From NCBI RefSeq assembly GCF_902362185.1, contig NC_044498.1:12399065-12463064 (forward strand): a stretch of DNA of 64,000 nt. The letters run 5' to 3'. The notes beneath the pieces were generated by a model that saw only the letters and a program-made list of their open reading frames with translations, ran no database searches and had not been told where the DNA came from. This DNA is from Chanos chanos (taxonomy: Eukaryota > Chordata > Actinopteri > Gonorynchiformes > Chanidae). Position numbers and translations under genes: made by a program. Of this stretch, positions 51,070 to 61,919 are shown in pieces; positions within the stretch are counted from its first letter, which is position 1; every line of letters starts with the position of its first letter.

Positions 51070-52716
51070 GAAGTGAGGGAGAGGAGATGGAGATTGGAGA
51101 TTAGAGATTAAGAGAGATAGGACAGGGTAGATTAAGAGGGAGAGAACCGAAGATTAAGAGGGAGAGAAGAGGGTAACAAAGCAGGAACGGCAAGCGAGAG
51201 ATATACAGAGAGAAGAAGAGGGGGATATGTGTATTGGAATGGGAGGAGAGAGAAAAGAGATAAAGAGACAAAGTTGACGGGAAACGGGAGAGAATGAGGT
51301 TGAGGGAGACTGAATGTAGGGAAAGAGACTGTACTGTATGTGTGTCCATATGTACATGTTGAGGAGACTGGGAGGGTGGTTACAAGAAGACTCGGCTCAG
51401 GCTGAATTCTACTCATTTCTGTAAACCATAAATTACCTTTTGATACTCCAGATACTGAAATTTTATACTGGTGCTGCTACAAATACTCATCAAGATAAGA
51501 TGAGTAGTGGAATTAAGGGTAAACTTAATTTCAGTAATCACACAACATACTCCCACCATGTTCCGTTTTCTCTAAGGTAAAATACTGATGACCGGAGGGC
51601 ATCATTGGCCAACATGTCTGGGTACTTTCCATAGTGTTTTAAAGCTTTCTAAGCGAGAGATTTTAAAGTCCGGAGAGGGACTTACCGGTCCTCGTGCGTG
51701 GCCACTTGGCAGAGCTCATTAGCCTCCTCATGGTTTTGTATCTGCTGTCGCATGTCTGTTTGTTAAAGCAGTACCATCCACCTGAGGAACACAACAGCTA
51801 CGTTTAGAGAACGTTCTATCAACATCACACCATTCTGAGAAGTAAGACAAGGCAGTCAACGATCCTTCACTAACCTTCCAAGAACACCAGCCACCGTCTG
51901 CTCCCTCTGGACTCCTTCAAGTAGTACCTGTTAGAGGTACCAAAAAGAGTCATTTTGATTTTGTCCATCTTATGTATTCTTGTGCAGCTCCTGATCTGAC
52001 CGAGTCTTCCAAACAGGTCTATGTTTGGGTGTTGTCTCATACCTCTGCAGCCAAACTATAATCCATATAGATTCTTTAATGCACCAAAACTCACCATTTT
52101 TTAATCCACACATGCATCAAGTGCCCCCAGTTGATCTATTTTCCGCGGAGTAGAATCCTATCCAACAACCACCGCAAGCATTGCCTTTTACTCTACTGTA
52201 CCAATCACAGCTCTGGCATCTGGGGGGATGAAGGGGTGTAATGTTTTGTGTACTTGTGTGTGTGCGAGTGTGTGTGCACGTGCCTGTGCATGTGCGTGAG
52301 TGTGAGTGTGTGTGTGTGTGTTCCTGTACATGCCTCTCTAATTCTCAACTTCTTTGACCTTCTCTTTGTGGGTAGTCAGCCAAAATCAAATATTTTTGAT
52401 TGAAACATTGTAAACAAACCTATTTTCATTTAATAGTGCTGAAAACCATTGTGTTGGCAGGTGCAAAGCTCTCTCATGTCAAAAAGCAGCCCACCCAGCC
52501 CAGATAAAATTAAAGACATCCCACGCCTTTTCTCTTCAACACTGGGATGATTCCAGAGCGAGGTGAGGGGAGTTGACAGTGAGATAATGGGAATGTGACA
52601 TGTCTGATAGCGGCATAGTTTTGAACAGATTCCAATTCATCAGTCTCAGACATAAAATTTTGAATCCTGTTATTATATTGCTGAATTTCCACCCCTCCAT
52701 GAGAGAAAGAGAGAGT

Positions 52717-52764
<48 letters not shown>

Positions 52765-54151
52765 CTGCGTGCGCATGTGAGTGCATGCTTGCATGTGTAT
52801 AAATTTAGAGTCACTAACGTGCCAACTTCTCTCTGAAACCTAATTTTTGTGGAAACTCTGAAATCTAGGATTATTTCCCCTCAGTATCATTTGTCCATCA
52901 TGTTATGTCAAGGCAGGCCCTAATCGCTCTGGCAGGCGACAGTGTTACACTGAGTGCTGCCAGCCTGTTTCATATAACTCCTTTTAGGAAGAAAAAAAAA
53001 CAAAAAAAAAAACGATGTGCTTCAACCTATGCCTTTGATCATGAAGAAGAAACATATGGTTTTGATTTCTGAACTAAAGCTCTCTCCTCTATTCGGTGAG
53101 GGCTTATTTGGCGCCCTTTACAAAGAGTTCTGAAAACTATTATTAATTATTGAATTAGTATAATACATGTGGAGGCTCCACAATAGGAAATTACATTCAG
53201 TCAGCCAACTTGCCCCCTCCCTCTTTATCCTTCCTTTAAAGAAAACATTCAAGAAAAATTACAGGGCAGCGGGGTTTTTTTGTGTTTAAATCAAAGCATT
53301 TGCGGCTAGTGTTCAAGTTATGGGCCATATCTGTACAGTAGCCATCAACATATGTCGTGTGGTTTAGGTTACAGCGTCATTGCCAGAGATACTTATTCCA
53401 TTGGCAGACAATGATGGTCCATGTGAACACAGTGTCCATCACTCTGGTTACTTTGTGCAATTTAAACACAGATTTAAGACTTGAGATCAGTTAAGATCTG
53501 CAGCCCCTGCTGGCGTTTTGTCCTTCAATTCTGAGAGCAACACAAAATCCCAAACCCGTTATTCTAAATGAAAAGAGCCCTCAGAGCCAGGGCACTTTTC
53601 ACTGACTAAAGCAAGACATTTATAGCAGTGGTATATCCAGCATTATAACCTGCTGATGAAGGCCCGACTGCCATCAAGTTATGAGGTAAAAATGAAACAC
53701 ACACGTCTGACGGAATTATTCTGTCGCACAGTTTGTATGTAGTACAGTACAAACATTACTGTACGTGTTTGTGTCCAATCAATTTTATATCCACATCAAA
53801 GACAATGCATTATTTGAGCTATTGTGCTTGCTGGTGGTAAGCAAGAATGTCCAAACATCACTGTCTGTCTCCATTTAACATCAAACAGTTGTACACAAAC
53901 CTCACACAGGACAAGCAAGATTGTTGTCTGTTGGCCATATATTAAGCATTAAGTCCTGGTCAGTTCTTTTCTTTTTTTTTTACACTGCATAAAATCAAAA
54001 CCAAATTCTCCCATTGTGACCAGACGCCAGAATATCCATCTTGTGTGTAATAAAGCCTGAGGCTCTACGTGTAAATTCATCCTTCATGGGTTTCCGAACT
54101 CTTCATCATAGCTGCCAAGGTGATGACTCGGATGCAAAACACACGCGCGCG

Positions 54152-54214
<63 letters not shown>

Positions 54215-54217
54215 AAA

Positions 54218-54250
<33 letters not shown>

Positions 54251-54714
54251 AAACTCACGCACACACACACTATCTATCTCCATTATTGTGTAAGCACATG
54301 TGTTGTGTATTAACACTGTGAAGATCAGCTGTTATGCCTAACAGCTGCTGCTTCTGGACAGGGAGCTGATGGAGCTTCTCTCACAAGGGGACAGAGCTCT
54401 CTCTCTCGCTCTCTCTCCCTGTCTCTCTTTCTCTCCCTGTCTCTCTTTCAGTGTTTTATCCCAGACATCAAGGACAAATGCAAAAACTCCAAGAATAAAG
54501 CCATCAGACACACATCGATTCAGAGATGAGAGAGAGAAACTGTTTCATCTTGGGAATGAGAGAGATGGAGATAGATGGGAGAAGGGAGGGAGGGTTCAGT
54601 GTGGGGCTCTATGCATTCTGGACTCATGTCCTTAGATATCCTTATATATACATCCGTGGCTTTCGCAGACAGACCCTAGGTCCTCTTTGATCAGCGATTG
54701 TGTTCACCAGACAG

Positions 54715-54774
<60 letters not shown>

Positions 54775-56866
54775 ACAAGTAAGAGAGAATGTGTTTCCTT
54801 AAGAGCTGAACCTAGATGTGGGCACATGAATATGTGTGTGTGTTGGCACACTGAGTGTTTATATTAGTGTGTGAGAATGTGTGTCTGTATACTCGCATAT
54901 GCTTGTGTATGTGTACATATGTGTATACATCTCTCTCTCTCTCTCTCTCTCCCTCTCTTTCTGTGTGTGTGTGTGTGTGTTCTGTTTTTCCCCCTCAGTA
55001 TGGCAGCCAGACACAGTGCTGGAAGTGAAGTTTTTGCCTCACATAAAGTGCTGTGTCTCCAAGGGTGGAATCTCTTTGATGTGCCTCTGGCCTCAGTGAA
55101 TAAACTCAGTGGGCCTTTAGGAACAGACCCTGCTTCTCACAGCTCTGTCGAATATGCTTTGCAATGACAGGTCCAAGATGGTACATAATGGTAAGAGTAA
55201 AGGTTGCTATGGGGACAGAACATCCACAAACCCTTGTTTATGCTAAAATGGTTGACACTGTATTCTCTTATCCTTACAACCTATACCTGAGACATTTATA
55301 GTAGGCTACCCGCATGCTAATGAAATGCGCTTCACCAAAGCACTTATAACCATAGCTCCTTCTATTGCCTCCTTGTATATCACATTTGAAGAAGTGCCAG
55401 CTGCGACCTAAAATATTAAGACCCATACTAAAAGTCATAGAGTTCATAGAGTGTTTTGAAGAACTTTAATGTGTTTATTTTGGCTAATAATACCAGTTTA
55501 TCTTTCTATTTACTTAGAACAATTTGTGGACCTTTTAAAGACAAAAAACATTCGTGACCTTTCGACTAGTAGCCAAATTTGGTGGTGGAGGTATCAGCAG
55601 GGCGGTCATACTGATGTGACGCGCCATATAGGCAATCTTATGTACCTGCTACCCGCGTGAAGCCGTTCAGCCTGCACGCACGCTTATTTTCCTAACCACT
55701 GGGGCCAAATAAAGACCATAGTTTTTCAAACCACAAACTGGATGTGAGGATTCCAAGTCAAACCAGACCACAATGATACACCCCCTAACTCCTCCATGCG
55801 AGCCAGACGTCTGCGCATGTCTTTGCGCACACCGCAGGAAATAAACACAGATAATTCATATCTTTTCTTTTCGGCATCCGCGTGGCGCTATTAAATACAT
55901 TTGTCTGGGAATTAGAGGAACTTTATCTCCCCTCCTTGCAAAACCATGATTTAGTGTCGTGACGTGAGTTTGTTGACTTGACAGAGCCGGACGGAGAGTA
56001 AACCCCTGCCCCACCATTCTGCAGGCACACATCACACTGACATGCTTACACTATTAAAGTCGGCTTTCTAGAAAGTATACATTTTCTCTCCATTAATCAT
56101 TCGCTCATTCCGATTGCAGATTTGAGTTACGTACTATCATGTCCATGTAAACCTCAGTGGTTGAAGCCATTGCTTTTTTACACGGTAACACGCGACAGAA
56201 ACCTGGAAATTTCATGAGAACTAAATGCTTTCTAAGCAGTCCTTCCTTTCGTTCCATATCAAATAAAAGTCTTCCGATTAATTTAGAAACCTGTGGATAC
56301 AGTTTAAACAGTGATATAGGCCTACTTTCGAAAGTTTCCGCGGGTGTTTAATGTGTAGGAAATTTTTGTTTAGGCTATAAAGCGTTATTTCAGAAATATT
56401 GGTTTTCGTGTCATTACATGTAGGTACTCCAAAGACTTCCCAAGATATTTCTTAAAATCACGGACGTCAGTGAACTGGTACAGACACCTGCTGCATTTCC
56501 CCCCCAGGAAATTAGAAAGATACTCACAATTAGTATAATTCGATAATGCTTATACGTAAGCAATTAAATGAACGTTGCTTATTCGATGCTGTCACACCCC
56601 ACTATCCCCTGGTTGTTCCTGAGGGGGTACCATCATCTCTGAACATGAAGACAAAACTGTCTTGTTAAGTGCTATTAACTATGGGGGCAGAGCCACAAAT
56701 TTACTGCAGCGCTCAGCCCAGCAAAGACCGTAACAAATATTACTGATAACCGGCACATTTATAACACAAACGTTTGGTTTAACAAAGAGTTGTTATCATA
56801 TTGCTGTTCAATCTGATCTGATTATGCCCATTACAGCAAGGATTTTTTTCGCGAACAAGAAAAGAG

Positions 56867-56907
<41 letters not shown>

Positions 56908-57373
56908 ACACACACACACACAAATATTTTAACATAAAAATAGCGCATTTTGGAACGCTTGTTCGGTCCTGGCTTAGTTCACAGATTTTTGCTGGGAGAG
57001 GTGAAACCAATACTTACCCAGCAGGCGTCCCATCGTTACAGGTCACCGATGTGTTCTCCAAAAAGTGCAGCTTCATGTCATGGTCCAGTTTCTGAGCAGA
57101 GCAAGGATAGAGAGACTGCGCAAGATTCTTCACCTGGGTCATGAAGTTGTCCATGTTCCCCTCTACGGCTGTGAAATCCAAGGGAAAGCTCTCAGTTGCC
57201 TCACTGCGCTCACGGTACGACGGAGGTGGCTGTGCCCTACGGGGCTGTGCCCGTCCACCTCGCACCTTTCTTCCCTCCGGACCCCCGACGAATAAGAGCA
57301 ACAACAAAACTGCAGACCGCAGCAATGCCAGGATCCGCATCTTGTTCGGAGCGTTCTTATTTCTCATGTCCAA
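47661..57373 (-). CDS. notum: Notum palmitoleoyl-protein carboxylesterase (11 exons, 506-517 aa)
   Basis: Exons are 57373-57018, 51927-51875, 51781-51686, 50577-50517, 49921-49863, 49769-49667, 49491-49300, 49185-49088, 48533-48386, 48279-48232 and 48000-47661 (1554 nt, phases agree). The secreted alpha/beta hydrolase removes palmitoleate from Wnt and so blocks Wnt signalling. A hydrophobic signal ([17 protein letters not shown]) is followed by a basic Arg/Pro stretch, then conserved [40 protein letters not shown], the GSSAGG nucleophile elbow, [11 protein letters not shown] and ACLSHE. The triad is Ser243, Asp350 and His399 from the first ATG, or 232/339/388 from the second ATG at 57340. The second numbering is almost that of human NOTUM (496 aa) and favours the second start. 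Exon 11 carries an in-frame Asn/Ser run. Teleosts have notum1a and notum1b; I cannot tell which this is. Intron 1 is 5.1 kb. Confidence 0.96.
47881..47917 (-). repeat. notum: Coding triplet repeat (AAC)n(AGC)n in notum exon 11
   Basis: On the minus strand, about five AAC codons run into about six AGC codons, giving [11 protein letters not shown] in the C-terminal region between HNSIR and NSRAPPRG. Human NOTUM has a short, unrelated linker (HDSHKASKTPLKG) here, so the loop tolerates variation. The tract may be length polymorphic. Confidence 0.9.
48570..48634. repeat. CT/CA composite microsatellite in notum intron 8
   Basis: (CT)n followed by (CA)n about 35 bases upstream of notum exon 9 on the minus strand. 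Confidence 0.9.
49563..49614. repeat. CT microsatellite in notum intron 6
   Basis: (CT)n with TTT interruptions between notum exons 6 and 7. Confidence 0.9.
54139..54270. repeat. Long CA microsatellite with TTAAACTC interruptions
   Basis: A CA array of about 130 bases starting from CGCGCG and interrupted twice by acttaaactcac, which suggests local duplication of the array. Confidence 0.93.
54718..54772. repeat. TG microsatellite in notum intron 1
   Basis: Uninterrupted (TG)n of about 54 bases. Confidence 0.95.
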
Positions 57374-57399
57374 ATGGCCTTCTGAAGGTTAGAATGGAT

Positions 57400-60300
57400 A
57401 AGTGTCCAAAACTGCAAAAAATGTTGACAAGTATCTCTAAGAAGTCGCTTGTAGATGTCTGTTGTAAATCAAGTACAAAGACCTTTTTCGTGCTTCTATG
57501 TCAGTTGCTCTGATATCCTCCTCTTGATATTAGTTGTTCATGGTCAGGTTCAGTTGTCCCAGTCCAGATATTTTTCTCTTAATTTATTCACTTAAAACGC
57601 TTAAACATCAGGGGCTTATTATAAGAAAACATGCCGACCACACGTTTCCTAAATCCTATTATTCCCAGAATGGTGCACTTTCAGAAGAAATTCCAAATGG
57701 GAGCAGTTTGTATTGAGGTTCATGCACATGGATCAGACTGGGGTTATGCTCGGTCATCAAAAGCAATAGCCCGATTTATGATTTGTTCTTCTTAAAGCTG
57801 GAAGAATGTCAAATATCAGTCTCCTCGCCTGTGTGTCAATTGTAGGTTCAAATTAGCCCCTCGACATGCACTGGGGATTTTTATTCAAACTTTTTACCCC
57901 GTTTCATCCTCCAAGCCAATCGGTACGATGGGCTGGTCTTGGGGGCGTGACATTACGACACATAAGTTTTCCTACTGAGTTTATTAAGAGCGATACCCGC
58001 ACGGTGGTTTCTTTGATCTTCGATGTCTCATTCGATGTCATGTGTTTTTGTATGCGGATTTGGCTTTTTCTGAAGTTCCAAAGGAATTACTGTAATTCTT
58101 TGGCAAGTTGTATTTCCAGTGATTGACTCTTGAGCTATGTGTACGCGTCAAAGTGCCTCAGCTGCGAAGCGTAACAACGCATAGCTTGTAGACTACTGCT
58201 CGTGAGTCCAGTGTTGCTTCAGTTTCAAGATCAACACAACATTTATGGCCAGGCTAAATCGGAAATAGAATGTGCTGATGTAAAACTCTATCTCATAGGG
58301 TGGTGTAACGTAACTCTATCAAAATGTTCTCAGTAAAATGTGAGATAAGATGGACAGTGAAAAGCAAAATAAAGCTAGGCAAATTGAGACTGTTTAAGTT
58401 GAGTTAGAAAAACATACACGCACGTTTAAGTTAGCTCGTTCCTCTAAATAACTTCCGATTTGTATTACACTTATTTTGCTTTCAGAGGTTAGACAAACAC
58501 GGGTGCTCAAACGGCAGTTAGGGCACCTTTTGAAGTTTTATTTCCTCGCTGATAGTCTGGACGGATAAGGACGGAACTGTTTGTTTATTCAGACGGTAGC
58601 AATTTCCCCAGGGCAAAGCAGTGCTATTCACCTTCATGGCTTTCAATAAACATGAAGTGAATAGGTGCTCAGCTATGGGTCTTTAATAGCATAGACGGAG
58701 TGTGAGGGTCCTCTCTCTCAAGAACTGAACCCACGCCAGGTTGTTTCCTGTGGAATTGATACGCAAATATCATCAGAAGGCAAAGCTATTAATTATATTT
58801 CGACTGGGTCTTACAAGTTTACTGGAAAGTGTCATGCGCCTTGGAGTTTCGGCGCATCTCGCTGTGCGTGCGTGTCAGGGTGGAATACCTCACAATGTGC
58901 AGAACCCTCGGTGCATGTCACTGCGATGATTACGGACCAAAATATGCAATGTTCCGCATAGTTCTTTTTTTTTTTTTTAAAGATGGTTAAACCATAATTT
59001 CTAGCACATACGGGTTGAACATCTTCAAATACGTATAAAATCGGATTCTTACATTTGGCGATAAATCTTGCGTCAGGCCATAATGATAATTTTTAAAAAA
59101 TGATAATCATTAGAAATTGGGATATTTTGCTATATGATTATTTCACTTAAGCTCATTTGGTTACTGGCAGCAAATGTGTATCCAGAGGTCTATGGGAAAC
59201 ACCTCTAGAGACAAGCCTTTACTTGAAGGATATCCCACAGATAGATACAGGGGTTTGCCGCATATCATTAAATCATTGATCATAATCCATTCAGCATTTT
59301 GTCTAGGGCATGCAGGTATTAAGATCTGCGTTATCGTTAACACAGATAAGAACCTCAGAGCTCAGAAGTGGAGTATCCTCGTGATAAGGAGTCACACCCG
59401 TACGCTTAGTGGAATTCATTCCACAGGTCTTCAAAGGGATGCCTGTATGACTGTGTGGACATGTGTTAACGGCCCACTTCCCCTCCCTGCTCCATCACGA
59501 AGGAATGGATCTGTCACTGATTGAGCCTAGTTTCTTTGACATATACCTCCTGTTCTATCACAATCCGTCCCGTTAAGAGAAAAAACATGGCACTTAAATC
59601 ACTCACAGATGGATCCGTTCATGGGTCCGCCGCGGCAAACAACAGCGCGACACGAAATGCGCGCCTCTGAGAGCCGGAGGCACGAGGGGCAAGAAACATC
59701 AAGGGGTAATGGTTAAAACCTCAAAGACTGAGAAGCATTTTTCTTAAGTCTAGGTGCTCAGATTCTGTGTCTTCCTCTGGATTCTCCAACATGATGGACA
59801 GTATCGGTTCCACTTAATGATGTAGCAGCACACTGAGTTTTGTTAATAACTAATTGTTGTACTTTAAATCAGTCCATTCCGTCGCTTCATTCTGCTCTTA
59901 TTCTCTCTTCGCTATGGTTCACCTTCATGTCGTTCGCACGCGCTTCCCTAACCACCACTATACCCCTACCCACTTTGTATTACTTTTCATTAGTGCAGGC
60001 TTCCAATCCACTTATTTGGAACCGTTTGATCTCGTTACATCAAAGAGATCAAGTGAGGGATCACTTTCACCAAAGGGACATGACTGGGGATCGTATCATC
60101 AGAAACAGGTGCAGGACCCCACCTAGGGAACAAAGGGTTAAAATATGATCTCGAAATGTTTAAGAACACACCGCTTTGGCATGCATTTGTTTACGTCTTT
60201 TTGCCCTTTTAAAGTGGCATCTCTCTTCCTCACAGACAAAATGGTGCCAGCGTAATATGAGGTTCCCTGAAACTGCAGGGGTACACTATTTAACTTTAAT

Positions 60301-60900
60301 TTTGTGAATTGGACACGGTAAATGATACCGGCTCGACCGCTCATTGAAGGTTGTAGCTCAAGAGCAGGTAATCAGTGTTGGGCGCCATGCAAAAAGTGTG
60401 ATTTTTATTTATTCTTCTAAATCAGTGAAGTATTTCACAGATTTGCAGGAAAATAACAAGCATGGCACTGAATACAGAATAAGGTGGTTAGTCATGACGA
60501 AGTTGTATCAGCCTAACCAAATAACCTGGCAGGACTAGTAATTATCTTTAGAGTGACATCACATTTGAATGGCCCACTTGAGCTTCCACCTTTTCTTGTA
60601 CTGTCTGTGACAATTCTGTGAACTTGATTTTTGGATGGGTCATCGATAGTTTTGTAACAAAAACTGTCTTTTGTGGCGCTGTTCTGTGCCTCTTGGTGCT
60701 GAAATATATTTGTCGTGATTCTGAAGGAGGTAATACATAACAACATATATCGTTCAATTTCTGTGCTAAATTAATCCAAGGTAATAATAGCAAAAGAACT
60801 ATAAACTACCTAACATTGTTTTCCACGAATTCGACTTTCATAATGGTAGGTGATTGAGATGATTTAGTTGTGTAACAGACAAATTGGTAATAAAGTTATT
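57400..60900. other. Divergent notum/aspscr1 intergenic region
   Basis: About 3.5 kb between the notum start (minus) and the aspscr1 start (plus). It must hold both promoters. CTTTGAT at 58011-58017 and ATCAAAG at 60039-60045 fit the TCF/LEF core, but such short sites are frequent by chance. No coding exon or mobile element was recognised. Confidence 0.5.
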
Positions 60901-60914
60901 TCAAACAAACAGTG

Positions 60915-60922
60915 TGACGTCA
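60915..60922 (+). promoter_or_regulatory. aspscr1: Palindromic CRE next to the aspscr1 start codon
   Basis: TGACGTCA is the full CREB/ATF site and ends 7 bases before the aspscr1 ATG (60930). Full CRE sites are usually promoter-proximal, so the 5' UTR may be very short or the site lies inside it. Binding is inferred. Confidence 0.5.
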
Positions 60923-60929
60923 CATTGCA

Positions 60930-61916
60930 ATGGCAGCCAGCAGCACTGCAGTTACTGTATTAACTCCAAATGGAAGAAGACAAACTGTAAAAGTCTTCCC
61001 GAATACACCGTTACTTCAGGTATTTATTGGCTTAGATCTCATCCCGTTATCTGCTGTCAGTAAATCATGCAACTTCTCAACACAAGAGATCTGCGTTTAT
61101 GTTTTGTTTCGTCGGAGAGCCATGACTGATCATTTTCGCTTGGTTGATAAGCGTTGGATGAACCTAGTAATGTTTTAATCTAACATTCGACGATACTGTT
61201 TTTGATAATGGTGCCTTTAAACCCTACATACTTTATAGGTCCTTGAGGACGTTTGCAAGAAGCATGGATTTAATCCTGATGACCACGGACTGAAGTGAGT
61301 TTTGCTGAGTTTTAGCCTGTTAGCTGTATAGCTGGCTAATCAGATTCAGGGCTGAGTAAGCAGCGTGTTATGTAAAACTTTTTTATTTGTAACCTGTCGG
61401 TTTCGGATATGCGAATACATAATACATTGTTGAATAGCGAAATTAATAACGCAGAACATTATTATTATTTGTGGCCTCACAAACAATTAACACGAAGTTC
61501 TTTTTGGTATTCGAGTACATGTACTCTAACTTGGTCTTGTTAGCAGTGTTTATCCAAGGTATTTGAACAGTACGTTGAGCAATATACGGTCCCTTTTTTT
61601 TAAGACAACGGTATGAAATTCAAAGTATTGACATATTGTCATAATCATATGATTGCTTGCTTTCGTTTCATGTTTTTTCATCCCCTGCATAGTTTGTGTG
61701 TGTGTCTGGCTGTTTTTTTTTTTTTAGGTTCTTTGTTTTATCCAATGTCCATAGTGCCCATTTAAAGCTCCACATTCATTGCGAACCTCTTTTATCCCCA
61801 GGTTCCAGAGGAATGTGCTGGATTTAACTCTGCAGTGGAGGTTTGCAAGCCTACCCAACAATGCCAAGCTTGAAGTGGTTCCAAGTACCCGACAAAAGGC
61901 AGCAACAGAGGGCACA
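60930..61916 (+). CDS. aspscr1: ASPSCR1/TUG, first three exons (partial at right edge)
   Basis: Exons are 60930-61019, 61239-61294 and 61802-61916, about 87 codons. They encode the N-terminal ubiquitin-like TUG-UBL1 domain: AVTVLTPNGRRQTVKVFPNT, LLQ then VLEDVCKKHGFNPDDHGLK, then FQRNVLDLTLQWRFASLPNNAKLEVVP. This matches the human tether containing a UBX domain for GLUT4, which binds GLUT4 vesicles and p97/VCP. The rest of the gene, with the UBX domain, lies beyond 64000. The exon 3 donor could be GTGGGT at 61917 (phase 0, used here) or GTGATC four bases later. The start ATG opens MAASSTAV, similar to the human N-terminus. Confidence 0.93.
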
Positions 61917-61919
61917 GTG

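Larger units (their letters stand above)
52000..57010 (-). other. notum: notum intron 1
   Basis: Five kilobases without a recognised gene. It holds long TG/CA tracts (52718-52764, 54139-54270, 54718-54772), CT tracts (54930-54957, 56873-56905) and ordinary AT-rich DNA. A stretch near 55010-55166 is open and of balanced composition but shows no homology that I recognise. Confidence 0.6.

Noticed and set aside
55010-55166. Open segment in notum intron 1 with balanced composition
   Set aside because: No homology or flanking splice pattern to support a gene.
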